Under the pieces are notes generated by a model. That model searched no databases and had not been told where the DNA came from. It worked only from the letters and a program-made list of their open reading frames with translations. A program made the translations under genes and the position numbers. A stretch of DNA of 64,000 nucleotides from Candidatus Poribacteria bacterium (GTDB taxonomy: Bacteria > Poribacteria > WGA-4E > WGA-3G), in the NCBI GenBank assembly GCA_022827625.1, contig JAJEIE010000028.1, positions 1 to 64,000 of the forward strand, written 5' to 3'. Shown piece by piece: positions 54,566-63,936 of this stretch; positions within the stretch are counted from its first letter, which is position 1; each line of letters opens with the position of its first letter.

Positions 54566-56492
54566 AAATGATAAACCCAAGCAGGTTAAACGACTCGTCA
54601 AACCTCACATCCTGTTGATTGGATTAGTGCTTGTCGCTTTCAATAGTTACTGGTGTCTGATGGGGACGGAGGTATGGCACTCTACGCAGCTGACAATCGC
54701 CTCTCTGTTCTTCAACGCCGTTTTCACTTTACTGATTTTTGTACTGGTCAACCTACTGTTCCAAAGGTTCGTGCCACGTCTGGCGATGTCGCAAGCCGAT
54801 TTGCAAACCATCTACGTGATGGTAGTGATGCTAACGACCATCAGCGGACACACGATGATGGGCTATCTTATTCCCGTCCTCGCGCACGCCTTCCAGTTCG
54901 CAACGCCAGAAAATGAGTGGATCCCGCTTTTTGGACACCACATCCCGACGTGGATCGCCGTTAAAAGCCCGCGCGTTTTGGACGGCTTCTATAACGGCGA
55001 TGCTACACTCTACATCTCTCCCAATTTAGATGCATGGATACCCCCCGTCCTGGCGTGGTCGAGTTTTGTTATCGCACTCTGGTTGACTTTGCTGGCGGTA
55101 ACCGTCTTTCTCCGAAAGCAGTGGACCGAAAACGAACGCTTGAACTATCCGATCGTCCAACTCCCCTTAGCACTGACGAGCAACCCGAAACGTTTTTTTA
55201 CCTCGCCGTGGATGTGGCTCGGCTTCGCACTCGCAGGGAGTGCGGAATTACTGAATGGATTGAACTACCTGTTCCCCGATATACCTTCGCTGCCCATCAA
55301 AGGCAAAACAATCGGACAATTCAGTTCAAAGCCGTGGAGTGCGATGGGACCCATCCGTATCTCCTTCTATCCATTTAGCATCGGGTTGATGTTCTTCACA
55401 CCGTTGGATCTCTCGTTCTCCTGCTGGTTCTTCTGGCTTCTCACCCGCATCCAACTGATTGTAACAGATGCGTTTGGGGCGCGGAACATCTATCATCTCG
55501 AACAACAGACGGGGGCGTGGATAGCGTTTGGGTGTATTCCGTTGTGGATAGGGAGGAAACACTACGGACGCATTATCCGTAAAGTCTTCGGTATTGCACA
55601 ACGTCGTGGTGAAACCGCGCCTGACGACTCCGGTGAACCGATGCGCTATCGGACTGCAGCGGGTCTGTTCACCGTTGGGATGCTGTTTCTCTTCTTCTTC
55701 TGCTACCAGATGGGAATGACATTCTGGGCGATAGGGCTATTCTTTCTGTTCTACTTTCCATTGGTTATCGGTATCACCCGTATTCGTGCCGAGATTGGAC
55801 CGCCGTTGCATCAGCTCATCTTTGTCGATCCGGGACGGACAATGGTTCTGGCATTAGGCACGCGTCGCCTTGGTGCGGCTAATCTCACGGGACTCACGTT
55901 TCTCTATCCATTTGTCCGCTGTTTCCGCGCGCATCCGACACCGAGTGAATTGGAGGCGTTCCGTTTGGCAGAACGGAGCCGTATCGGGTATCGGCAACTG
56001 CTCATCGGGATGATCTTGGCAATTGTGTTCGGTATCCTGATAACGTTCTGGGCATATCTACACGTCCTTTACGATATGGGCGCGGGGAGCAAAGCACGCG
56101 GCTGGATTGTTTATATGGGATGGGAGACGTTCAATCGCCTGCAAACGTGGCTCGTCAGTCCACGAGAGACGAGCGTCCCGGAACTTAGTGTTATCGGCAG
56201 CAGTTTCCTGTTCACGATATTCCTGATGGTTATGAAGATCCGGTTTCTCTGGTGGCCCCTGCATCCGGGTGGTTACGTGCTTGTGAGTGGAACAGGGATG
56301 AGTGGTTTATGGTTTCCGATCTTCCTGAGTTGGTTGGCAAAAGCGATTGTGCTAAAGATAGGGGGTGTGAAACTTTATCGGCAGGCGGTGCCGTTCTTTT
56401 TAGGACTCATCTTGGGAGATTATACGCTTGGATGTGTGTGGAGCTTGATCGGGTTGGTACTGGAGATGCCGACCTATATTGTCTGGCATTGA
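54552..56492 (+). CDS. Polytopic membrane protein, DUF6785-like, copy 2
   Basis: A 646-residue paralogue of the protein at 50623-52551 with long identical stretches, such as VAFNSYWCLMGTEVWHST and SGHTMMGYLIPVLAH. Its ATG lies inside the 3' end of the phosphopantothenate synthetase gene, which suggests translational coupling. A link with pantoate or beta-alanine transport is inferred from this context only. It converges with the ABC transporter gene 15 bp downstream. Confidence 0.85.
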   Translation: METNRNDKPKQVKRLVKPHILLIGLVLVAFNSYWCLMGTEVWHSTQLTIASLFFNAVFTLLIFVLVNLLFQRFVPRLAMSQADLQTIYVMVVMLTTISGHTMMGYLIPVLAHAFQFATPENEWIPLFGHHIPTWIAVKSPRVLDGFYNGDATLYISPNLDAWIPPVLAWSSFVIALWLTLLAVTVFLRKQWTENERLNYPIVQLPLALTSNPKRFFTSPWMWLGFALAGSAELLNGLNYLFPDIPSLPIKGKTIGQFSSKPWSAMGPIRISFYPFSIGLMFFTPLDLSFSCWFFWLLTRIQLIVTDAFGARNIYHLEQQTGAWIAFGCIPLWIGRKHYGRIIRKVFGIAQRRGETAPDDSGEPMRYRTAAGLFTVGMLFLFFFCYQMGMTFWAIGLFFLFYFPLVIGITRIRAEIGPPLHQLIFVDPGRTMVLALGTRRLGAANLTGLTFLYPFVRCFRAHPTPSELEAFRLAERSRIGYRQLLIGMILAIVFGILITFWAYLHVLYDMGAGSKARGWIVYMGWETFNRLQTWLVSPRETSVPELSVIGSSFLFTIFLMVMKIRFLWWPLHPGGYVLVSGTGMSGLWFPIFLSWLAKAIVLKIGGVKLYRQAVPFFLGLILGDYTLGCVWSLIGLVLEMPTYIVWH

Positions 56493-56507
56493 TTCCCATA
56501 ATGTCCC

Positions 56508-58316
56508 TTAACTCGCGTTTCTCTCCTGTCCTTTGTATTGCAACTGATACAACCGATGATAGATGCCCCCCTTTTGTAGCAACTCGTTGTGCGTGCCACT
56601 CTCCCGAATTTCCCCGCGGTGCATCACAATAATCCTATCCGCATTCTGGATCGTTGAGAGCCGATGTGCGATAACAACGGAGGTCCGATTTTCCATCAAA
56701 CGCCTCAGCGCATCCTCAATCAGGATTTCGGTCTCGGTGTCAACACTGGAGGTCGCCTCATCAAGGATAAGGATACTCGGATCAGACGCTAAAGCACGGG
56801 CGAAGGCGACCAGCTGTTTCTGTCCAACGGATAATCCACCACCGTCCTCTTTAATCTCAGTACCGTAGACCTGAGGCATTCGCTGAATAAAGCGGTCTAA
56901 ATGTACATCTTTTGCGGCGCGTTCGACCTGCCCAGAAGAGATTGATGGATTTCCCAGACTGATATTCCGCTCAATTGAATCAGAAAAGAGGAAAATGTTC
57001 TGTTGCACAATGCTGATTGCTTCCCGCAGTTCCTCCACGTTCATCTCTCGGATGTCCACGCCGTCAATCAGGATTTGACCTTTGTTAATCTCGTAGAATC
57101 GGCAGAGTAGATTGATGATAGAGGTCTTCCCGGCTCCGGTATGCCCAACAAACGCAACCTTTTCACCCGGCTTCACTTTGAACGAGACATCCCGCAGCAC
57201 ATAGTCATCATCGTTGTAGGCGAACCAGACGTTCCGAAATTCAATCTCACCTTTCAGACCTTTAGTACGACCTTTAGGGACAGTAGAAGCGATAGTCGGC
57301 TGCGTATCAAGCAATTGGAAGATGCGCTCAGAGGATGCCATGGCATTTTGGAAGATGGTATATTTTTCGCTGAGCTCTCGGATGGGCCAGAAGAAGCGTT
57401 CAGCATAACGGATAAATGCTAAGAGTACGCCGAAACTTAGGGCATTCTGAACAACCTGTCCACCCCCGTACCAGATAATCACGGCTATCGCAAGAGAAGC
57501 CGTCACTTCAATCAGTGGGTGAAAAATTGAAAAATAGAAGATACTTCGAAGGTTGGCAGCGAGGTACCGCCGGTTGCGCTCGTTAAAACGGAGATGGCTT
57601 CGTCGCTCTTGTGCGAAAAGCTTCATCGTCGTCATACCGACGATGTTCTCCTGCAAAAAGGCGTTGATGCGTGCAAGCTGCTTACGCTGTTCCCGAAACG
57701 CACGGCGCGAATAGATTTGGTAGACAAGCGTTGCACCGAAGATAATCGGTATGACCGTGAACGTCACAAGGGCAAGTTTCCAGTTATAAAGGAGCATTGC
57801 CACCATGATTCCCAAAATCTGGAGCAGATTCGCGAAGACAGTAATCACACCAGAGGCAAACAATTCATTCAGAACCTGAACATCGCCCATAACGCGGGTC
57901 ATCAACCTACCCACCGGATTTTTATCAAAAAATTGGACGTCCAAGCGTTGCAAATGCGAGAAGAGCGTTTGTCGCAGATCATGCATCACGTGTTGTCCAA
58001 TCATCTGCATCCGGTATTCCTCAAAGTAACTAAACACGAACTCGCCAATCAACGCCACTACGAAAAAAATCGCGATCGTGCTTAATCCGTCTAATATGCC
58101 CGGGGTAATGTGCTCGTCAATACCACGCTGCAGTAGATAGGGTCCAGCTAAGCGGGCAAGTGTATTCCCAACCATGAGAAATCCGATGATGAGCAGCTGG
58201 AATTTGTAGGGTTTCAGGTACGCCAAGAGCCGTTTCATCAGTACCCGGTCATAGACTTTTCCGAGGTCTTGCTCCTCATCGCTATATTCGTATAAGTCGC
58301 CTCCCATGCCAAACAC
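56508..58316 (-). CDS. ABC exporter half, catalytic Walker B, degenerate signature
   Basis: A 602-residue half-transporter: six membrane helices (about 30-340) and an ATPase domain (about 370-600). Walker A is GHTGAGKTS, Walker B ILILDEATSSVD with the catalytic Glu, and the signature is LSVGQ in place of LSGGQ. It is the MdlB/YheH-like partner of the protein encoded at 58423. Start GTG 58316 after GGAGG. In known heterodimers (TmrAB, BmrCD, TM287/288) one ATP site is catalytically impaired. Confidence 0.93.
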   Translation of the reverse strand: MFGMGGDLYEYSDEEQDLGKVYDRVLMKRLLAYLKPYKFQLLIIGFLMVGNTLARLAGPYLLQRGIDEHITPGILDGLSTIAIFFVVALIGEFVFSYFEEYRMQMIGQHVMHDLRQTLFSHLQRLDVQFFDKNPVGRLMTRVMGDVQVLNELFASGVITVFANLLQILGIMVAMLLYNWKLALVTFTVIPIIFGATLVYQIYSRRAFREQRKQLARINAFLQENIVGMTTMKLFAQERRSHLRFNERNRRYLAANLRSIFYFSIFHPLIEVTASLAIAVIIWYGGGQVVQNALSFGVLLAFIRYAERFFWPIRELSEKYTIFQNAMASSERIFQLLDTQPTIASTVPKGRTKGLKGEIEFRNVWFAYNDDDYVLRDVSFKVKPGEKVAFVGHTGAGKTSIINLLCRFYEINKGQILIDGVDIREMNVEELREAISIVQQNIFLFSDSIERNISLGNPSISSGQVERAAKDVHLDRFIQRMPQVYGTEIKEDGGGLSVGQKQLVAFARALASDPSILILDEATSSVDTETEILIEDALRRLMENRTSVVIAHRLSTIQNADRIIVMHRGEIRESGTHNELLQKGGIYHRLYQLQYKGQERNAS

Positions 58317-58422
58317 AGGCGGGTCCTCCTTTAAGGTTCTTTACGTCCCCAGTTATGGTAGATGCGGTTTCTAACCGCACCGAATTTATAGTAGCTCAAT
58401 AACTGTAGATTATATTAACGCT

Positions 58423-60186
58423 TTAAAATTCCTCAAGTTCCTCTTGCAAGAGTTGTGTTTCGTAGATATTCGCGTAAATCCCATTTTGTTCAAGCAGTTG
58501 TTCGTGTGTGCCAGTCTCAACAATGCTGCCTTCGTTGAGAACGATAATGTGGTCGGCATTTTTAACAGTAGAGATACGATGCGAAATGAGGATCGTCGTG
58601 CGGTGCTTCATAATTTCGTCAAGCCGACTGAGAATAGTGTCTTCGGTCTGGGTATCGACATTCGCAAATGCATCGTCAAGAATAAGAATTTTGGGTTTAA
58701 TGATAATTGCGCGTGCGAGTGCGCTCCGTTGGCGTTGTCCCCCTGAGATTGTTATCCCGCGTTCACCGAGGAACGTCTCCAAGCCGTCGGGAAACTCTTC
58801 AATTTGATCAAGCAGATCGGCGGTATGTGCTGCATCTCTTATAGCCTCATCGTTCGCTACCTCAAGACCGTAGGCGATATTATTCCGCAGATAGTCCGAA
58901 AAGAGAAAGGGTTCTTGCTCAACAAACCCAATATTGGAACGGAGGACATTCAGCGGTATATCCTGAATATCAACCCCATCGACAAAGACCGTACCGCGTT
59001 CGGCTTGGCGGATGCGCGAAATGAGGTTAACAAGCGTGGATTTTCCGGATCCAGTTCCACCGACAATCGCAAGCGTTGTTCCGCGTTCAACCTTGAGGTT
59101 AATGTCTTTGAGCACAGGCGTTCCGTCTGGATACGCAAAGTTGAGGTGCCTAAACTCAATCTCGCCTTCAATGTCTTTAATTCCCCATTTCACGTCTTCG
59201 CTATCAAAGATTTCTGGCTTTTCATCAAGGATTGCTTGAATCCGTCCCATAGATGCTGCACCGCGCTCAAAGGTGTTGACAATGAAACCGAGGGTAATCA
59301 TCGGGCGGACGAGCATCATAAGGTAGGCACTGAAAGCAACAAAATCGCCGAGGGTAATTTTCCCCTCGATTACATGAAGTCCACCCATCCAAAGAAGGAC
59401 GACACCGCCAATACCAGGTAGAAATCGGAAGAGTGGGAAAAAGAAGGTCATCAGCCGGATTTGGCGTTGATTACGATTGACAAACTCTTGATTTAATTCT
59501 TGGAAGTGCCCAATTTCGCTCTCCTCAAGTGTATACGCTTTGACGACGCGGACACCCGACAGATTCTCCTGGACCTTGGTATTCAGCGTTGAGAACGCCT
59601 CTTGGATACCCTCGTAGTGGGCATGCAATCGTTTGCCGAGGGAACGAATTAAAACGGCAAGGATTGGATACGGGAGCAAAGCAACAACGGTCAAAGTCGC
59701 ATCAATCTGGAGCATGATGACAAGTGCGAACCCGAAAAACACTATCGCATCGGCAGTATACATCACAGCACTGCTCAGCACCATTCTGATGGCGTTCAGA
59801 TCGCTGGTCGCCCGTGTCATTAGATCCCCAGTGCGAACGTTATCGTAATACGCAGCGGAGAGTTTTTGGAGATGGAGAAAGAAGTCGGCACGCAGGTGAA
59901 ACTCCATCTGGCGTGCGACGCCTTGGATGATGCGCCGCTGAGCGAAGCGTAGAATACCAGCAAAGAGGGCGACCCCAAAAATGAGGAGACCAAAAAAGAG
60001 AATTCGTCCCGGAGACACCGTAAAGTTTGGGTCACTGAGAGCCTGCCCCAACTCATCAAAAACCATCTGGAGAATCTTTGGGCTGATGAGGAGCAGCACA
60101 TTCGTCACAATCACGAGGCAGAAGCTGATTATGATGGCGTATCTATACCGAATGATATACTTCTTGAGACCGAGTAAACTACGAAT
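58423..60186 (-). CDS. ABC exporter half, degenerate Walker B, canonical signature
   Basis: The second half-transporter: helices (about 15-310), Walker A GGTGSGKST, signature ISGGQ, Walker B ILILDDAFANVD with Asp in place of the catalytic Glu. From GTG 60114 it would lack the elbow helix; reading back in frame gives RSLLGLKKYIIRYRYAIII, the expected N-terminus, starting at ATT 60186, six bases after AAGGAGT. No ATG, GTG or TTG fits this place, so I propose ATT (rare; infC uses it) or an ATG-to-ATT change. 587 residues from there. Confidence 0.85.
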   Translation of the reverse strand: MRSLLGLKKYIIRYRYAIIISFCLVIVTNVLLLISPKILQMVFDELGQALSDPNFTVSPGRILFFGLLIFGVALFAGILRFAQRRIIQGVARQMEFHLRADFFLHLQKLSAAYYDNVRTGDLMTRATSDLNAIRMVLSSAVMYTADAIVFFGFALVIMLQIDATLTVVALLPYPILAVLIRSLGKRLHAHYEGIQEAFSTLNTKVQENLSGVRVVKAYTLEESEIGHFQELNQEFVNRNQRQIRLMTFFFPLFRFLPGIGGVVLLWMGGLHVIEGKITLGDFVAFSAYLMMLVRPMITLGFIVNTFERGAASMGRIQAILDEKPEIFDSEDVKWGIKDIEGEIEFRHLNFAYPDGTPVLKDINLKVERGTTLAIVGGTGSGKSTLVNLISRIRQAERGTVFVDGVDIQDIPLNVLRSNIGFVEQEPFLFSDYLRNNIAYGLEVANDEAIRDAAHTADLLDQIEEFPDGLETFLGERGITISGGQRQRSALARAIIIKPKILILDDAFANVDTQTEDTILSRLDEIMKHRTTILISHRISTVKNADHIIVLNEGSIVETGTHEQLLEQNGIYANIYETQLLQEELEEF

Positions 60187-60285
60187 GGTGGGACTCCTTT
60201 CCGGCGAGTGTATCTTGCCGCGCGCCGTGTCTTTTATCTTTATATTTTGACGTAAATCTTGGCGATGTGTTTAATCAAGTTTTAA

Positions 60286-60414
60286 GGGTTGTCAGTTATG
60301 AGTTGTTCGTTAAGAGGCTTCGACGTAACAATTTACCATTTCTTGGGGTACGCCAAGTTAGCGTGGATTGTTTCCACACCTTTAACCGACAACCGATAGC
60401 CGACCACTGACAAC
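60286..60414. repeat. Heptamer-built inverted repeat, R9
   Basis: Left arm GTTGTCA, GTTATGA, GTTGTTC, GTTAAGA; right arm CTTTAACCGACAACCGATAG and CACTGACAAC. Confidence 0.7.
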
Positions 60415-60426
60415 GATAAAAATATA

Positions 60427-60455
60427 TTGACACCATTTCCTCTGCAGTTTATCAT
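60427..60455 (+). promoter_or_regulatory. gnd promoter
   Basis: TTGACA (60427-60432) and TATCAT (60450-60455), 17-nt spacer. Confidence 0.7.
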
Positions 60456-60491
60456 ATTCAAGACCAACTCTATCATAGGAGGAACACAAAT

Positions 60492-61955
60492 TTGGCTGCA
60501 GATATTGGACTCATCGGATTAGCAGTGATGGGCGAAAACCTCGCACTGAATATGGAAAGCAAAGGCTTTGAAGTGGCGGTTTTCAACAGGACAGTTTCAC
60601 GCGTTGACGCTTTCATAGCAGGTGCTGCAAACGGTAAAAATATCACAGGGGCACACTCGGTCCCAGAACTCATTGAGAAACTGGAAAGCCCTCGAAAAAT
60701 TATCCTAATGGTGAAAGCGGGAGAACCCGTTGACGCGTTTATTGCGCAATTAGTACCACGCCTCTCAAAAGGCGATCTTATTATTGATGGTGGGAATTCA
60801 AACTTCAACGACACCGTCCGGCGGCACGCCGAGTTAGCCGAAAAAGATATTCTGTTTATTGGGACAGGCATTTCGGGTGGAGAAGAAGGCGCGCTCAAGG
60901 GACCGGCGATGATGCCCGGCGGTTCAGCTGAGGCTTATGCACTCGTAGCACCAATCTTTACGAAGATCGCAGCACAGGTAGACGGCACACCGTGTTGTTC
61001 TTACATCGGCCCGGATGGCGCAGGGCATTACGTGAAGATGGTGCATAACGGTATCGAATACGGAGACATGCAGCTGATATGTGAAGCCTACTCGCTGATG
61101 AAAGGTGTCCTCGGCATGAATGCCAAAGAGATGCACGAGGTCTTCAGTGAATGGAACAGCGGTGAACTAAACTCTTACCTTATTGAGATTACGGCTGATA
61201 TTTTCACTCAACTCGATAGTAGCGGTACGCCTTTTGTTGATGTCGTGCTGGATCAAGCCGGACAAAAGGGAACCGGTAAATGGACAAGTATCTCGGCACT
61301 GGATCTCGGTATATCCGCACCGACGATCGCGGAGGCGGTCTTTGCGCGTTGTATCTCAGCGATCAAAAGTGAACGCGTCGCAGCGGAACAGGTCATCCAA
61401 GGTCCTTCTGGGACATACCAAGGCGATCGTGAGGAAACCCTAAAGGCGATTCACGACGCACTTTACGCCGCGAAAATTTGCTCCTATGCGCAAGGCTTCG
61501 CTTTAATGCGGGAAGCCAGCGCGGAGTTCGGATGGGATTTAGACCTCGGCAAGATTAGTCTTGGTTGGCGGGGTGGGTGTATCATTCGGGCAAAATTTTT
61601 ACACCGGATTGCGGAGGCGTTTGAGCGGAATCCTGAGCTGCCGAACCTATTGCTCGACTCGTACTTCCGAGGTGTCATTGAAGCAGCACAACCCAACTGG
61701 CGGAGTGTCATCAGCACAGCCACGCAGCTCGGTGTCCCGATTCCGGCGTTCAGCTCGGCTTTAGCATATTTTGATAGCTACCGTAACGGTAGACTCTCTG
61801 CGAACCTGATTCAAGCGATGCGCGACTACTTCGGGGCGCATACCTACCATAAATTAGACGCAGATGGCAACACGATCCTCGGAAAAGACGGAGAGCCGAC
61901 AGTTTTCCATACCGAATGGATGCTGGAGGGTCGTCCAGAAGTCACTGTTGATTAA
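60492..61955 (+). CDS. gnd: 6-phosphogluconate dehydrogenase (decarboxylating)
   Basis: Oxidative pentose phosphate enzyme converting 6-phosphogluconate to ribulose-5-phosphate with NADP. The 487-residue length is that of the long form. GLIGLAVMGENLALNM is the NADP fold; FNRTVSRVD, GGNSNFNDTVRR, GGEEGALKGPAMMPGG and KMVHNGIEYGDMQ are substrate and catalytic segments. Start TTG 60492 follows GGAGGA. Downstream genes for a HAD hydrolase and a hydroxyacid dehydrogenase share the strand. Confidence 0.97.
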   Translation: MAADIGLIGLAVMGENLALNMESKGFEVAVFNRTVSRVDAFIAGAANGKNITGAHSVPELIEKLESPRKIILMVKAGEPVDAFIAQLVPRLSKGDLIIDGGNSNFNDTVRRHAELAEKDILFIGTGISGGEEGALKGPAMMPGGSAEAYALVAPIFTKIAAQVDGTPCCSYIGPDGAGHYVKMVHNGIEYGDMQLICEAYSLMKGVLGMNAKEMHEVFSEWNSGELNSYLIEITADIFTQLDSSGTPFVDVVLDQAGQKGTGKWTSISALDLGISAPTIAEAVFARCISAIKSERVAAEQVIQGPSGTYQGDREETLKAIHDALYAAKICSYAQGFALMREASAEFGWDLDLGKISLGWRGGCIIRAKFLHRIAEAFERNPELPNLLLDSYFRGVIEAAQPNWRSVISTATQLGVPIPAFSSALAYFDSYRNGRLSANLIQAMRDYFGAHTYHKLDADGNTILGKDGEPTVFHTEWMLEGRPEVTVD

Positions 61956-61964
61956 GGAGAATAC

Positions 61965-62861
61965 ATGGATCACGGACCACAACAGGCATTACACGATTTT
62001 CAATCACAGCACGAGTTCTTTGTCGGAATCGACTCGGACGGTTGTGTCTTCAATAGTATGGAGGTCAAGCACAACGACTGCTTCAGCGTAAATCTCGTCA
62101 AGCATTTCGGCTTGGCATCTATTTCACGGCAAGTTCATCAGGCATGGGATTTTGTGAATCTCTATTCAACGACGCGCGGCACAAATCGGTTTAAGGCAAT
62201 TCTGCTGGTGTGCGATTTCTTACGCGAGATGCCGCTCGTGCAAAACATGGGCGTTGCGGTACCAGAACTCCCTTACTTAAGGGAGTGGTCTGAAACCGAA
62301 ACGAAACTTGGGAATCCAGCACTCCAATCGGCAATCGATAACGCAACCGGCGAGCGGCATAATGAACTGAATCAAGTTATGGAATGGAGTCTCGGTGTGA
62401 ACGAAAGTGTCGCAGAGATTGTTTATAACCTGCCACCGTTTCCTGGGGTACGCGAAACCCTACAACGCCTTCAGGATAAAGCGGATGTTATTGTTGTCTC
62501 CGCTACACCCGATGAAGCACTCCAACGGGAATGGGCGGAACACGAAATTGATACTTATGTCGCCGTGATTGCCGGACAGGAGATGGGAACAAAAACGGAA
62601 CACCTTACGATAACCACGAAAGACAGGTATGCGGAGAACCGTGTTCTGATGCTCGGCGATTCTCCGGGTGATCTGAAAGCGGCGCGAGATGTCGGCGCAC
62701 TGTTCTTTCCTGTCAATCCCGGTTCTGAGGATGCATCGTGGCAACTCTTCCTTGACGAAGCGATGGAAAAGTTTTTCAACGGACAATATGCCGGTGCTTA
62801 TGAGACCGCTCTAATTGACAAATTCCAGGAATTGTTGCCAGAGACCCCGCCGTGGCAGTAA
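61965..62861 (+). CDS. HAD-superfamily hydrolase
   Basis: A 298-residue protein with the HAD nucleophile motif GIDSDGCVFNSM (first Asp nucleophile, second acid/base), a helical cap region and the final MLGDSPGDLKAARD. It starts 9 bp after gnd with AAGGAG, so it is cotranscribed. The substrate is likely a sugar phosphate, inferred from context. Confidence 0.88.
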   Translation: MDHGPQQALHDFQSQHEFFVGIDSDGCVFNSMEVKHNDCFSVNLVKHFGLASISRQVHQAWDFVNLYSTTRGTNRFKAILLVCDFLREMPLVQNMGVAVPELPYLREWSETETKLGNPALQSAIDNATGERHNELNQVMEWSLGVNESVAEIVYNLPPFPGVRETLQRLQDKADVIVVSATPDEALQREWAEHEIDTYVAVIAGQEMGTKTEHLTITTKDRYAENRVLMLGDSPGDLKAARDVGALFFPVNPGSEDASWQLFLDEAMEKFFNGQYAGAYETALIDKFQELLPETPPWQ

Positions 62862-62876
62862 AAAGAATAAATGTAG

Positions 62877-62924
62877 CACAAACTGTTAGTTTGTGTCGTA
62901 TGCTGCGCAAACCCACAGTTTGCG
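62877..62924. repeat. Two adjacent small palindromes
   Basis: CACAAACTGTTAGTTTGTG (62877-62895) and CGCAAACCCACAGTTTGCG (62906-62924) form two hairpins of similar design, a common dispersed-repeat look. Confidence 0.6.
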
Positions 62925-62950
62925 TTACAGGAGATTAGGAAAGGAAATCT

Positions 62951-63901
62951 ATGAAAATTCTACTTCAAAGAGGTCTTGAAGGTGCACTTCTTGAAAGATT
63001 GGAAGGCATCATTGGCGATGAACACACCTACGTTGTCCCGAGTTCAACAGAGGAACTTATCGCAGAGGGCAAAGATGTCGATATTTTTTACGGCTACTGC
63101 AGCGAGGATATTTTTCCCCATCTGCCGAACATCAAATGGATCCAATCCTCCAGTGCTGGTATGGATCGACACATGTACCCGGCACTTCGTAACAGTGATG
63201 TCATTCTGACGAATGCTGCAGGATTGTACGCGACACACGTTGCCGATCAGGCATTCGCGCTCCTACTCGGCTTAGCACGTGGCATCCACGAATCCGTTCG
63301 GAATCAGGACAAACACCAATGGGGTGGCAGACGTAGCATGCCGATGATCGAGATTGACGAGTTCAAGATTGGTATCGTCGGCATGGGTGGTATCGGGATG
63401 CAGATGGCAAAACGCGCCAAAGGCTTCGATATGTACGTCATGGCTGTCGATGCCTACCGTACAGATAAGCCCGATACTGTCGATGAACTACTCCCGATGG
63501 ATCAACTCTCAAATATGATGAGTCAGGTGGATGTTGTTATGATTGCGTGTCCGTTGACGGAAGAGACGCGCGGTCTTATTAATAAGAACAATCTATCCGT
63601 GATGCAACCAACAGCGTTCTTTATTAACGTTGCCCGGGGTCCGATTGTCAACGAGCCTGATCTGATTGAGATTCTACGTGCCGGTACAATCGCTGCAGCT
63701 GGCTTGGATGTCACTGAAGTCGAGCCGCTCCAGGAAGACAGCCCGTTATGGGATTTTGACAACGTTATCATTTCGCCGCACTCTGCGGGTGGCTCCCAGC
63801 ACCGCATGCGCCGTATCACAGAGTTCTTCTTGGATAACTTGGAGCGGTATCTAAAGGGTGAAGAGTTACGGAATGTTGTGAATAAGCAGCTTGGATTTTA
63901 G
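62951..63901 (+). CDS. D-2-hydroxyacid dehydrogenase family protein
   Basis: A 316-residue NAD-dependent dehydrogenase. IGIVGMGGIGMQMAKRAKGF is the nucleotide loop; NVARGPIVNEPDLIEIL (Arg), VTEVEPLQEDSPLW (Glu) and ISPHSAGGSQHR (His) give the catalytic set. It belongs to the glyoxylate/hydroxypyruvate and phosphoglycerate dehydrogenase group. AGGAAAGGAA precedes the ATG. A terminator follows. Confidence 0.93.
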   Translation: MKILLQRGLEGALLERLEGIIGDEHTYVVPSSTEELIAEGKDVDIFYGYCSEDIFPHLPNIKWIQSSSAGMDRHMYPALRNSDVILTNAAGLYATHVADQAFALLLGLARGIHESVRNQDKHQWGGRRSMPMIEIDEFKIGIVGMGGIGMQMAKRAKGFDMYVMAVDAYRTDKPDTVDELLPMDQLSNMMSQVDVVMIACPLTEETRGLINKNNLSVMQPTAFFINVARGPIVNEPDLIEILRAGTIAAAGLDVTEVEPLQEDSPLWDFDNVIISPHSAGGSQHRMRRITEFFLDNLERYLKGEELRNVVNKQLGF

Positions 63902-63936
63902 GCATCTGCATTTAGCACTGGATTTACAAGCCTATG

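Larger units (their letters stand above)
60187..60491. other. Divergent intergenic region
   Basis: Apart from repeat R9 (60286-60414) and the gnd promoter (60427-60455) nothing was recognised. Confidence 0.5.
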
